Assembly (NCBI GenBank): GCA_949775045.1
Contig: OX459099.1
Span: forward strand, 5,911,937-5,975,936
Length of the DNA stretch: 64,000 bases
Direction of reading: 5' to 3'
From: Metridium senile
Taxonomy: Eukaryota > Cnidaria > Anthozoa > Actiniaria > Metridiidae
Positions 51,301 to 62,033 of the stretch are shown piece by piece. Under the pieces are notes generated by a model. That model searched no databases. It saw only the letters and a list, made by a program, of their open reading frames with translations, and had not been told where the DNA came from. Both the position numbers and the translations under genes were made by a program. The first letter of the stretch is position 1, and each line of letters begins with the position of its first letter.

Positions 51301-52750
51301 TCAAACGCAAGAGCAATAATCAACAACTGGAAGTATCGTTGGCTATTAAATACAAAGTGATCAGTCTTACGTGCCATCCCAAGCATAGAACAAGCACCCC
51401 CTACAACGTGTGGGTTGTCTTGGATGAAACTCGCTTGCAATGCGATATCACATTGAATGCATGCGCGAGTTGACCCTACTCCCCACTGGGAATAAGAACA
51501 ATAAGATTAGCATAACAATAAACCTGCCCTGAAAGACTAGGATTTTTCAATTGTATAAATCGAGTGACGCTTAGTTAGTCTACGTATAGGAATTACCATT
51601 TATAGCTTAGGGGCTGGTTCTCTCCTCCCTTCGGACGAGCTGGGTGTGGGGAACGGAGAGCGCGTGAGTTTTTTCTTTTTTTTTTTTTAATTTTTTCTTT
51701 TCTTTTTCAGATAAAAACAGCCTTTCTCATTCGAAACGTTTACAAACTAAAATTATTTAACCTTACATCCCATGTTGTACATATTCATTTATTTATTTAT
51801 TTATGAATAAATATTTAAGCAGAAATTAGAATGCCTGCAGTTCAACATAGCTGGTTTAAGTGGGGCTCTGCACAAAACATACATCACATTGCGTTTACAT
51901 ACATAAAGATATAACTATAACTATAAGTGATTATGAATGTATCTAGATAAATTAATATATACTAATGAAAATACTAAGAACCGTGTTTAGTTACGAAAAA
52001 AGGACTCAGTAAGTGCCTAAAGGCAACAAAGCTGAGATATTAGGTAGGGAATTCCATGTTTTTGCTCCGTTTTAGTGAAAAGAAGATTCAAAATTTGGCG
52101 AAGATTGGTACTTAGCAGTTCTTGCTAACGGTAAGCGAAGCTGCAGATCTTTGCTTCTAGTATTGTAATAATGGAATTGACTAGAAAATCGGAACTGCTC
52201 ATTTAATAGGTATATGCCCGGGCTAGACTATTTAGGCATTTGTATACCAGCATACAATTCTACGGAAAATTTCTGCCAAAAGGATGAGGAGAAAGTTAGA
52301 TTTAATTTATTTTGTCTTTTTTTTTTCTGCCTTCCATGATTGCAGCAGCGCGCCTCTGCAACCTGTCTAGGTACTCTTTCCTAGTGTTTCCACTGCATCC
52401 ATGCATTTCAAACGCAAGAGCAATAATCAACAACTGGAAGTATCGTTGGCTATTAAATACAAAGTGATCAGTCTTACGTGCCATCCCAAGCATAGAACAA
52501 GCACCCCCTACAACGTGTGGGTTGTCTTGGATGAAACTCGCTTGCAATGCGATATCACATTGAATGCATGCGCGAGTTGACCCTACTCCCCACTGGGAAT
52601 AAGAACAATAAGATTAGCATAACAATAAACCTGCCCTGAAAGACTAGGATTTTTCAATTGTATAAATCGAGTGACGCTTAGTTAGTCTACGTATAGGAAT
52701 TACCATTTATAGCTTAGGGGCTGGTTCTCTCCTCCCTTCGGACGAGCTGG
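42358..52750. repeat. Tandem duplication of a 5210-bp higher-order unit
   Basis: Monomer spacings 1117, 1103, 767, 1116, 1107 occur twice in a row. Private variants recur at exactly 5210 bp: TAAGAGAAGC at 42822 and 48032, AATATACACTAATG at 42640 and 47850, and the shortened T run at 43011 and 48221. The ends given are approximate. Confidence 0.85.
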
Positions 52751-53174
52751 GTGTGGGGAACGGAGAGCGCGTGAGTTTTTTTTTTTTTTTAATTTTTTCT
52801 TTTCTTTTTCAGATAAAAACAGCCTTTCTCATTCGAAACGTTTACAAACTAAAATTATTTAACCTTTACATCCCATGTTGTACATATTCATTTATTTATT
52901 TATTTATGAATAAATATTTAAGCAGAAATTAGAATGCCTGCAGTTCAACATAGCTGGTTTAAGTGGGGCTCTGCACAAAACATACATCACATTGCGTTTA
53001 CATACATAAAGATATAACTATAACTATAAATGATTATGAATGTATATAGATAAATTAATATATACTAATGAAAATACTAAGAACCGTGTTTAGTTACGAA
53101 AAAAGGACTCAGTAAGTGCCTAAAGGCAACAAAGCTGAGATATTAGGTAGGGAATTCCATGTTTTTGCTCCGTT

Positions 53175-53360
53175 TTAGTGAAAAGAAGATTCAAAATTTG
53201 GCGAAGATTGGTACTTAGCAGTTCTTGCTAACGGTAAGCGAAGCTGCAGATCTTTGCTTCTAGTATTGTAATAATGGAATTGACTAGAAAATCGGAACTG
53301 CTCATTTAATAGGTATATGCATGCCCGGGCTAGACTATTTAGGCATTTGTATACCAGCAT
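53175..53360 (-). pseudogene. LINE reverse-transcriptase C-terminal tail inside the long monomer (example copy)
   Basis: The minus strand encodes MLVYKCLNSLARACIYLLNE, then YYNTRSKDLQ and LPLARTAKYQSSPNF. After a frame change just downstream (about 53173-53120) it reads NGAKTWNSLPNISALLPLG. The order YKCLN, NTRS, LP..RT, GAK.WNSLP is the usual C-terminus of CR1/L2-like LINE reverse transcriptases. Further along the minus strand come a non-coding stretch and an (AAAT)n tract like a LINE 3' tail. The same frame is open in copies at 42760, 43868, 47970, 49078 and 56147, which carry TATGCATGCCC. Other long monomers have TATGCCC and are frameshifted there. Confidence 0.8.
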
Positions 53361-56300
53361 ACAATTCTACGGAAAATTTCTGCCAAAAGGATGAGGAGAA
53401 AGTTAGATTTAATTTATTTTGTCTTTTTTTTTTCTGCCTTCCATGATTGCAGCAGCGTGCCTCTGCAACCTGTCTAGGTACTCTTTCCTAGTGTTTCCAC
53501 TGCATCCATGCATTTCAAACGCAAGAGCAATAATCAACAACTGGAAGTATCGTTGGCTATTAAATACAAAGTGATCAGTCTTACGTGCCATCCGAAGCAT
53601 AGAACAAGCACCCCCTACAACGTGTGGGTTGTCTTGGATGAAACTCGCTTGCAATGCGATATCACATTGAATGCATGCGCGAGTTGACCCTACTCCCCAC
53701 TGGGAATAAGTACAATAAGATTAGCATAACAATAAACCTGCCCTGAAAGACTAGGATTTTTCAATTGTATAAATCGAGTGACGCTTAGTTAGTCTACGTA
53801 TAGGAATTACCATTTATAGCTTAGGGGCTGGTTCTCTCCTCCCTTCGGACGAGCTGGGTGTGGGGAACGGAGAGCGCGTGAGTTTTTTATTTATTTTTTT
53901 AATTTTTTCTTTTCTTTTTCAGATAAAAACAGCCTTTCTCATTCGAAACGTTTACAAACTAAAATTATTTAACCTTACATCCCATGTTGTACATATTCAT
54001 TTATTTATTTATTTATTTATTTATGAATAAATATTTAAGCAGAAATTAGAATGCCTGCAGTTCAACATAGCTGGTTTAAGTGGGGCTCTGCACAAAACAT
54101 ACATCACATTGCGTTTACATACATAAAGATATAACTATAACTATAAGTTATGGATTAGGAGAAAGTAAGATTTAATTTATTTTGTCTTTTTTTTTTCTGC
54201 CTTCCATGATTGCAGCAGCGCGCCTCTGCAACCTTTCTAGGTACTCTTCCCTAGTGTTTCCACTGCATCCATGCATTTCAAACGCAACAGCAATAATCAA
54301 CAACTGGAAGTATCGTTGGCTATTAAATACAAAGTGATCAGTCTTACGTGCCATCCCAAGCATAGAACAAGCACCCCCTACAACGTGTGGGTTGTCTTGA
54401 ATGAAACTCGCTTGCAATGCGATATCACATTGAATGCATGCGCGAGTTGACCCTACTCCCCACTGGCAATAAGAACAATAAGATTAGCATAACAATAAAC
54501 CTGCCCTGAAAGACTAGGATTTTTCAATTGTATAATTCGAGTGACGCTTAGTTAGTCTACGTATAGGAATTACCATTTATAGCTTAGGGGCTGGTTCTCT
54601 CCTCCCTTCGGACGAGCTGGGTGTGGGGAACGGAGAGCGCGTGAGTTTTTTTTTATTTTAATTTTTTCTTTTCTTTTTCTGATAAAAACAGCCTTTCTCA
54701 TTCGAAACGTTTACAAACTAAAATTATTTAACCTTTACATCCCATGTTGTACATATTCATTTATTTATTTATTTATGAATAAATATTTAAGCAGAAATTA
54801 GAATGCCTGCAGTTCAACATAGCTGGTTTAAGTGGGGCTCTGCACAAAACATACATCACATTGCGTTTACATACATAAAGATATAACTATAACTATAAGT
54901 GATTATGAATGTATCTAGATAAATTAATATATACTAATGAAAATACTAAGAACCGTGTTTAGTTACGAAAAAAGGACTCAGTAAGTGCCTAAAGGCAACA
55001 AAGCTGAGATATTAGGTAGGGAATTCCATGTTTTTGCTCCGTTTTAGTGAAAAGAAGATTCAAAATTTGGCGAAGATTGGTACTTAGCAGTTCTTGCTAA
55101 CGGTAAGCGAAGCTGCAGATCTTTGCTTCTAGTATTGTAATAATGGAATTGACTAGAAAATCGGAACTGCTCATTTAATAGGTATATGCCCGGGCTAGAC
55201 TATTTAGGCATTTGTATACCAGCATACAATTCTACGGAAAATTTCTGCCAAAAGGATGAGGAGAAAGTTAGATTTAATTTATTTTGTCTTTTTTTTTTCT
55301 GCCTTCCATGATTGCAGCAGCGCGCCTCTGCAACCTGTCTAGGTACTCTTTCCTAGTGTTTCCACTGCATCCATGCATTTCAAACGCAAGAGCAATAATC
55401 AACAACTGGAAGTATCGTTGGCTATTAAATACAAAGTGATCAGTCTTACGTGCCATCCCAAGCATAGAACAAGCACCCCCTACAACGTGTGGGTTGTCTT
55501 GGATGAAACTCGCTTGCAATGCGATATCACATTGAATGCATGCGCGAGTTGACCCTACTCCCCACTGGGAATAAGAACAATAAGATTAGCATAACAATAA
55601 ACCTGCCCTGAAAGACTAGGATTTTTCAATTGTATAAATCGAGTGACGCTTAGTTAGTCTACGTATAGGAATTACCATTTATAGCTTAGGGGCTGGTTCT
55701 CTCCTCCCTTCGGACGAGCTGGGTGTGGGGAACGGAGAGCGCGTGAGTTTTTTTTTTTTTTTAATTTTTTCTTTTCTTTTTCAGATAAAAACAGCCTTTC
55801 TCATTCGAAACGTTTACAAACTAAAATTATTTAACCTTTACATCCCATGTTGTACATATTCATTTATTTATTTATTTATGAATAAATATTTAAGCAGAAA
55901 TTAGAATGCCTGCAGTTCAACATAGCTGGTTTAAGTGGGGCTCTGCACAAAACATACATCACATTGCGTTTACATACATAAAGATATAACTATAACTATA
56001 AATGATTATGAATGTATATAGATAAATTAATATATACTAATGAAAATACTAAGAACCGTGTTTAGTTACGAAAAAAGGACTCAGTAAGTGCCTAAAGACA
56101 ACAAAGCTGAGATATTAGGTAGGGAATTCCATGTTTTTGCTCCGTTTTAGTGAAAAGAAGATTCAAAATTTGGCGAAGATTGGTACTTAGCAGTTCTTGC
56201 TAACGGTAAGCGAAGCTGCAGATCTTTGCTTCTAGTATTGTAATAATGGAATTGACTAGAAAATCGGAACTGCTCATTTAATAGGTATATGCATGCCCGG

Positions 56301-57136
56301 GCTAGACTATTTAGGCATTTGTATACCAGCATACAATTCTACGGAAAATTTCTGCCAAAAGGATGAGGAGAAAGTTAGATTTAATTTATTTTGTCTTTTT
56401 TTTTTCTGCCTTCCATGATTGCAGCAGCGCGCCTCTGCAACCTGTCTAGGTACTCTTTCCTAGTGTTTCCACTGCATCCATGCATTTCAAACGCAAGAGC
56501 AATAATCAACAACTGGAAGTATCGTTGGCTATTAAATACAAAGTGATCAGTCTTACGTGCCATCCCAAGCATAGAACAAGCACCCCCTACAACGTGTGGG
56601 TTGTCTTGGATGAAACTCGCTTGCAATGCGATATCACATTGAATGCATGCGCGAGTTGACCCTACTCCCCACTGGGAATAAGAACAATAAGATTAGCATA
56701 ACAATAAACCTGCCCTGAAAGACTAGGATTTTTCAATTGTATAAATCGAGTGACGCTTAGTTAGTCTACGTATAGGAATTACCATTTATAGCTTAGGGGC
56801 TGGTTCTCTCCTCCCTTCGGACGAGCTGGGTGTGGGGAACGGAGAGCGCGTGAGTTTTTTATTTATTTTTTTAATTTTTTCTTTTCTTTTTCAGATAAAA
56901 ACAGCCTTTCTCATTCGAAACGTTTACAAACTAAAATTATTTAACCTTACATCCCATGTTGTACATATTCATTTATTTATTTATTTATTTATTTATGAAT
57001 AAATATTTAAGCAGAAATTAGAATGCCTGCAGTTCAACATAGCTGGTTTAAGTGGGGCTCTGCACAAAACATACATCACATTGCGTTTACATACATAAAG
57101 ATATAACTATAACTATAAGTTATGGATTAGGAGAAA

Positions 57137-57318
57137 ATGTATTTAGTAGCGTTACGGAATGTATACCACTGGGTGTTGCATAGTAGTGGAGGCGGGCTTA
57201 ATGGTTTTCAGAGTTCCCCAGGGTAATTCCGTATGCGGGAGTATATAAGGACAGTGATATGAAGCAATAATCACTTGAAGGCATCTCTCTGAAGTACTCT
57301 TGTGCTGTTAAACGTAAA
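57137..57318 (+). repeat. Ngaro split direct repeat A1, with promoter
   Basis: It matches A2 (61525-61706) over its whole length. It contains TATATAA at 57242-57248, about 80 bases before the gag start, the likely promoter element. Confidence 0.88.
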
Positions 57319-57329
57319 AATTTTTCAAC

Positions 57330-58115
57330 ATGTCTGATAGAGAAGATACCGAACTTCTGGCAAGCGAGCCTGAAACCCCTGTTCTGCCTTCTGGACGGCC
57401 TGATAATGAAGCCATGGTTAACCGTTTTGCTGACATATTGGACCGAAAACTCAACAGTTTCAAACGTAGTTTTGACGAGCGTGAAGAACAACACGCTTCA
57501 GAGATAAAGAAGTTGAAGACGGAGACTAAAGCAACCAGTTCATTCAAATTTAAAGGGAACAAGATCCAATATGAGTTCAATTCTACTATTTTAGATGGCC
57601 TGGAGACGATTAGTAAAGACCTAATGGATGGTAAATTGAGTAAAGCAGATGCAGAATTGCAAAAACTAAAGGCCACGGTGAAGAAAAGAAACAAGTTAAT
57701 CCGCTTCGCTGACAAAAGTCCGGCTGGTTGGACGGCGGTAGAAGAGTACGAATCCGACGAACTAGCCGAAGATTCGGACGATGAGAAAAAACTGCGCTCT
57801 GCAGAAAAAAGAGCATTAACAAAGATTAAGAACAAAAAACCAGCAAAAACAACAACAAAAGCCTTTCCCGGTCGCCAGCAAGCAACCCAAGACGGCAGGA
57901 AAACAACATATAACCAAGGTTACCAGGCCCAGCCCTTTCGTCCCTTCAGTCGCAGACGTCAGCCAACGCCCAATGACAAGTGCTTTGCGTGCGGACAGAC
58001 AGGCCACTGGGCTGGAGACGCGATGTGTCCCGCATCGGCAAACAGGTCTAGATACAGGACCGAAAACCGCGGTTACGGAGCGCCAGGCTCATCTTCAAGT
58101 GGAAGCACGGCATAA
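57330..58115 (+). CDS. gag: Ngaro Gag-like protein with zinc knuckle
   Basis: 261 aa, starting at the first ATG after repeat A1. The N-terminal half is acidic and helix-prone, followed by a lysine/glutamine-rich basic stretch (~165-215). A CCHC knuckle, CFACGQTGHWAGDAMC, has C218, C221, H226 and C233. The last spacing is six residues instead of the usual four. Gag of these elements is thought to bind the element RNA and form particles in the cytoplasm. The frame is intact. Its end overlaps the upstream part of the pol frame in the +1 register, so pol may be expressed by frameshift or reinitiation. Confidence 0.85.
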   Translation: MSDREDTELLASEPETPVLPSGRPDNEAMVNRFADILDRKLNSFKRSFDEREEQHASEIKKLKTETKATSSFKFKGNKIQYEFNSTILDGLETISKDLMDGKLSKADAELQKLKATVKKRNKLIRFADKSPAGWTAVEEYESDELAEDSDDEKKLRSAEKRALTKIKNKKPAKTTTKAFPGRQQATQDGRKTTYNQGYQAQPFRPFSRRRQPTPNDKCFACGQTGHWAGDAMCPASANRSRYRTENRGYGAPGSSSSGSTA

Positions 58116-60166
58116 AAATGCCGCTCAAAGGTTAGAAAAGGATAAGTATTTTCAAACTAATGTTCTGTCGAATAATGATGATAATGATGAGAATGATCTT
58201 AATCTGATACAGGACAGTCCTGTAGAATACTCAGAGAATTGTATACCTGTTAAAGTGAAAGGCCGGCTGCGGTCGCATGTTAATTTTTGGCAATCAATAG
58301 GGGCATGCAAGTTTATTTTAGACACCCTTTCTCGGGGATATATTATTCCTTTTGTTATTACACCTCCTTCTGCACAATTTCGTAATAATAAGACAGCTTT
58401 TGAGCACTCAGATTTTGTCACTACAGCTATTAGTGAACTAGTCCAGGCGGGATTGGTCATAGAATGTATGTCTCCGCCCACAGTTGTTAATCCACTGTCA
58501 GTATCGGTTCAATCAAGTGGTAAAAAGAGGTTGATTTTAGATTTGAGATACCCTAATGAATTCGTTAAAAAATGCAAGATAAAGTTTGAAGATTCAAAAT
58601 CCATGCTTAGTATTCTCACGGACTGTCCGCAAAATTGGATGTTTTCTTTTGATATCAAATCCGGTTATCACCATGTTGATATTTTTCCAGATGATTGGCA
58701 GTTTTTGGGCTTCTCGTGGGTCTTTAATGGAGCTCTTAAATATTTTCTGTTTTCAGTATTACCATTTGGCTTATCCACAGGACCATATATTTTCACTAAA
58801 ATTATGCATGAGACCACTTGTTAAGCACTGGCGAAGTAAAGCTTATAAAATCGTTGTTTATCTAGACGATGGTCTGAGTGTGTGCCCGTGTTTTGCATCG
58901 TGCGAGGAACAAGCACTCAGTGTCCAATCTGATTTAAATCAAAGTGGATTTGTTGCAAATGTAGAAAAAAGTATTTGGAAACCTACTCAATGTACAAAGT
59001 GGTTGGGATTTAACTGGGATTTAAAAACACAGGTTTTGTCAGTCCCACAAGATAAAATTGCTAGACTGCTAGCGAAAATTAATGAAGCACTTGCTTTAAG
59101 AAGGATATCGGCCAGACAGCTGGCCTCAGTTACAGGACTTGTCATTTCAAATATGATTGTGTTTGGTAACATATGTAAACTTATGACAAAATCACTTCAT
59201 CGGAAAATTGATTCTCGTTCTTGCTGGAATAGTACTTTAACTTTAGACCAAGATTCTATTAGGGAACTCACGTTCTGGCTGAGTGCTATATCAAAGTTAA
59301 ATCATAGACCTTTAGTGACGTCGAATTGTTTACCAGCAACTGTTGTTTATTCAGACGCAAGTAGCACCGGCTGCGCAGCGTATGTGTCGATTGACGGAAC
59401 ACCCATGTGCCATAAGAGTTGGAACAAAATTGAAATGAGACAAAGCTCCACTTGGAGGGAATTGAAGTGTGTACAGTACGCACTAGAGAGTTTTTCACAA
59501 CTATTATCGAATAAAATTGTAAAATGGTTTACTGATAACCAAGCAGTAAAATTCATCACAGAATCGGGTAGTATGAAATTGCACTTGCATAAACTAGCAG
59601 TAGATATATTTGAATGCGCAAAAAGGTCTAATATAGCTATGGACATTGAATGGATTCCACGCACACGGAATGAGAAAGCAGATTATATGAGTAAGATTAT
59701 TGATTTTGAGGACTGGAAAATTAAGAATGTTTATTTTGATCATGTTGTTACCCACTGGGGATTGTGTACAATTGATTGTTTTGCGAACAGTGAAAATAAC
59801 AAAGTACCGAGATTCTATTCGAAATTTTATAATCCAGGTACGTTAGGCGTTGATTGTTTTTCATTCAGTTGGTCTGGTGAATTCTGTTGGCTAGTGCCAC
59901 CAGTTTCACTCATTCCTCGAGCCATTAAACATGTATGTATTTGTAAATGTCGTGCTGTACTAGTTGTACCTGTCTGGCCTTCATCAGTATTTTGGCCTTT
60001 TTTGCTAACCAATGAAGGATATTTCCGTTCATTTGTTGTTAATTGGTGGTATATTGAGAATGGTAAAGACGTTTATGAACATGGCGCCAACAAAAACTGT
60101 TTGTTTGGTTCCGAATACTTCAATACCGCTGTAGCGTTTTTGCTATTGGACGGAAGGCGTGGCTGA
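57973..60166 (+). pseudogene. pol: Ngaro reverse transcriptase/RNase H, frameshifted
   Basis: The frame runs from inside gag through the RT fingers and palm (KKRLILDLRYPN, FSFDIKSGYHH, LPFGLSTGPYIFTKIM) and then stops at about 58824. At 58804-58810 ATGCATG looks like a 4-bp duplication, because the other frame resumes at once with RPLVKHW, the expected continuation. The rest reads on: VVYLDDG (active-site YLDD), thumb, then RNase H with acidic residues in YSDASSTG, TWRELK, FTDNQAV and EKADYMS. It ends with the C-terminal extension typical of DIRS-like pol (DCFANSENNKVPRFYS, VPVWPSSVFWP). The copying enzyme is therefore interrupted between the palm motifs. The upstream start is uncertain; the RT domain proper begins at about 58260. 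Confidence 0.85.
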
Positions 60167-60263
60167 CAGGGTGGCTAAGATTGTTCCCGTTATGACTGTT
60201 ATGTCAGAATATAAGTAACACTAATACTTGCCATTTGGCTTTTCTGGGAATTTGAATTGATGT

Positions 60264-61316
60264 TTGATGAAATTTTGTTTTATTTTATATTCACAGGGTT
60301 TACAATTGTTTAATTCAATATCCAGCGTCTACACAGATCCTGAATTACGCAGACTTGCTGGTCATATTCCTTTACGGGTTATAGAATCCAAAGCACCGTC
60401 GACTGTTGACCGTTATTCCCGTGCTTTCAATGAATTTAAATGTTGGGCGTCTGATTATCATGAGATAGTCACCTTACCATCTACTAGTTTTTCTGTTAGT
60501 CTTTATTTGGAACACATTATTGAAGGTAATTGCCCTGCATCAAAGCTTGATTCAGCATTCTACGGGATTCAGTGGGCCCATAATGTTTACGGATTAGATA
60601 ATCCTTGCAATTCAGGCCTTGTAAAAAACATTTTGGAAGCTGGCAAACGTAAATTAAAGAAACCTATAGTTAAGAAAGAGCCAATAACCTACGACATGAT
60701 GGTCAAACTTTGTTCAAAGTACGCTGTTGATGACTCGAGTGTTCCTAATTTGCGCATAGCAGCTCTCTGTGTAACCGCATTTCATGGTTTTCTGAGATTT
60801 AATGAATTGTCTAATCTGCGTTGTTGTGAAGTTAAATTCTGTACAAAAGACGAAACTAAGTTTGTGGAACTATACATTTCTCAAAGTAAAACAGATATAT
60901 ATAGAGACGGTGCTAAGGTTTTGCTAGCTTCAACCAGTGATTGCTGTTGTCCATTTGACATTCTGTTGAAATATGTTAAAGCATCGAGTATTGATCTTTG
61001 CTCAAAAGAACCACTTTTTCGCAATTTACAATATAGTAGTTCTTGTAAAAGTTACAAGTTACGAAGCCACGGAGGTATGAGTTATACACGCATGAGAGAA
61101 ATAGTATTAGAAGCGTTTAAAAGTGTTGGCTTTACTAAAGAAAATCTTGGTTTACATAGTCTGCGTAGTGGCGGGGCGACAGCCGCGGCAAATGCTGGTG
61201 TAAATGATAGATTGTTTAAGCGCCATGGACGATGGAGATCTGAAACCGCGAAAGATGGTTACGTTAAAGATAGTCTTGATTCACTACTTTCTGTATCTCG
61301 CAGTTTAAGCAAATAA
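60264..61316 (+). CDS. Ngaro tyrosine recombinase
   Basis: 350 aa, uninterrupted. An N-terminal DNA-binding part (APSTVDRYSRAFNEFKCWA, typical of phage-integrase-like N domains) is followed by the catalytic domain. Catalytic residues are R178 (GFLRFNEL), a lysine in SQSKTD, H298 and R301 (LHSLRSGG), H321 (RHGRW) and Y333 (DGYVKDS). The enzyme would recombine the circular DNA copy into the genome without target duplication. The start is not certain; a TTCACAG acceptor-like site at 60291-60297 and the next methionines leave room for a shorter form. An AATAAA at 61328-61333 follows. The frame is intact although the RT is broken. Confidence 0.9.
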   Translation: MMKFCFILYSQGLQLFNSISSVYTDPELRRLAGHIPLRVIESKAPSTVDRYSRAFNEFKCWASDYHEIVTLPSTSFSVSLYLEHIIEGNCPASKLDSAFYGIQWAHNVYGLDNPCNSGLVKNILEAGKRKLKKPIVKKEPITYDMMVKLCSKYAVDDSSVPNLRIAALCVTAFHGFLRFNELSNLRCCEVKFCTKDETKFVELYISQSKTDIYRDGAKVLLASTSDCCCPFDILLKYVKASSIDLCSKEPLFRNLQYSSSCKSYKLRSHGGMSYTRMREIVLEAFKSVGFTKENLGLHSLRSGGATAAANAGVNDRLFKRHGRWRSETAKDGYVKDSLDSLLSVSRSLSK

Positions 61317-61415
61317 TTTTCTAATTCAATAAAGTTTAGAACTAATTGAATAGTACGTGGTTTATGGGTGTATGTTCTACGCATATATACTGTCTTTCTT
61401 TATTATCGAAGGGTG

Positions 61416-61524
61416 GACATGAATAAAAAGATGCCCACCACCTAATTTGTTGTCCTGTAGTTATTATATAATGCAGTTTAGCTATTAAATGCTTTATACT
61501 CGTTCAGAAGTGAAAAGAGTATAA
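61416..61524 (+). repeat. Ngaro split direct repeat B1
   Basis: 109 bp matching B2 (61925-62033). It ends GAGTATAA and abuts A2 directly; this B1-A2 junction resembles the expected junction of a circular intermediate. Confidence 0.88.
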
Positions 61525-61706
61525 ATGTATTTAGTAGCGTTACGGAATGTATACCACTGGGTGTTGCATAGTAGTGGAGGCGGGCTTAATGGTTTTCAGA
61601 GTTCCCCAGGGTAATTCCGTATGCGGGAGTATATAAGGACAGTGATATGAAGCAATAATCACTTGAAGGCATCTCTCTGAAGTACTCTTGTGCTGTTAAA
61701 CGTAAA
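61525..61706 (+). repeat. Ngaro split direct repeat A2
   Basis: 182 bp matching A1, including a second TATATAA at 61630-61636. It could start transcription into the 3' spacer. Confidence 0.88.
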
Positions 61707-61924
61707 TTTTTTAATTGAAGGCCATTTCATTCAAATCATAATGTATGGATTAATGAAATCTTTATCACATATGGATTCAGCCTTGTTGCCGAGCACAAGT
61801 GCCTATTAATCGGGAAGACATGCAGATTTAATAGTGTACTCCTGTTCGCCGCAGTTAATTAAAACATGAACTTTAATTGTAATATCCAGTATGTAGTTAT
61901 TCCTGTAATTGCTTTCTTCTATCA

Positions 61925-62033
61925 GACATGAATAAAAAGATGCCCACCACCTAATTTGTTGTCCTGTAGTTATTATATAATGCAGTTTAGCTATTAAATG
62001 CTTTATACTCGTTCAGAAGTGAAAAGAGTATAA
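61925..62033 (+). repeat. Ngaro split direct repeat B2 (right end)
   Basis: 109 bp matching B1; its last bases GAGTATAA meet satellite GTAAGATTT. The spacer 61707-61924 between A2 and B2 has no coding content. Confidence 0.88.

Larger units (their letters stand above)
25064..57136. repeat. Satellite array, ~1107-bp and ~765-bp monomers, higher-order arranged
   Basis: The monomer repeats without interruption. A marker segment (the 81-codon frame described separately) recurs 31 times here and twice more after 62034. Spacing is either ~1100-1117 bp (long) or ~762-768 bp (short). The short form lacks the segment running from TGATTATGAATGTATC to TTTCTGCCAAAA and instead joins ACTATAAG to TTATGGAT. 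Counting long monomers between successive short ones gives 1, 3, 1, 4, 5, 4, 3, 2. Each monomer also has a T-rich tract ending TTTCAG or TTTCTG and a TTTA microsatellite of variable length. Copies differ at only a few positions, so the array is recently homogenised. Confidence 0.95.
57137..62033 (+). mobile_element. Ngaro-type tyrosine-recombinase retrotransposon (4897 bp)
   Basis: Gene order is gag, RT/RNase H, tyrosine recombinase. Split direct repeats are arranged A1 (57137-57318), coding region, B1 (61416-61524), A2 (61525-61706), a 218-bp non-coding spacer, B2 (61925-62033). A1/A2 (182 bp) and B1/B2 (109 bp) look identical. This layout is diagnostic of the Ngaro/PAT type within DIRS-like elements. 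Removing 57137-62033 restores a short satellite monomer of 763 bp, exactly the length of the neighbouring short monomers, with no duplicated target bases. That fits recombinase-mediated integration. The element is a recent arrival in the array. Confidence 0.93.

Noticed and set aside
25064..57136. CRISPR-like array
   Set aside because: The repeats are ~1.1 kb tandem satellite monomers in a eukaryotic context, with no short repeats and spacers.
57308..57835. Minus-strand frame of 175 codons opposite gag
   Set aside because: It is the shadow of the gag frame; serine-rich by codon complement, with no family features.
58586..58824. Programmed frameshift in the Ngaro RT
   Set aside because: The site is inside the conserved palm, and the two frames differ by a plain 4-bp duplication rather than a slippery sequence; a disabling mutation is more likely.
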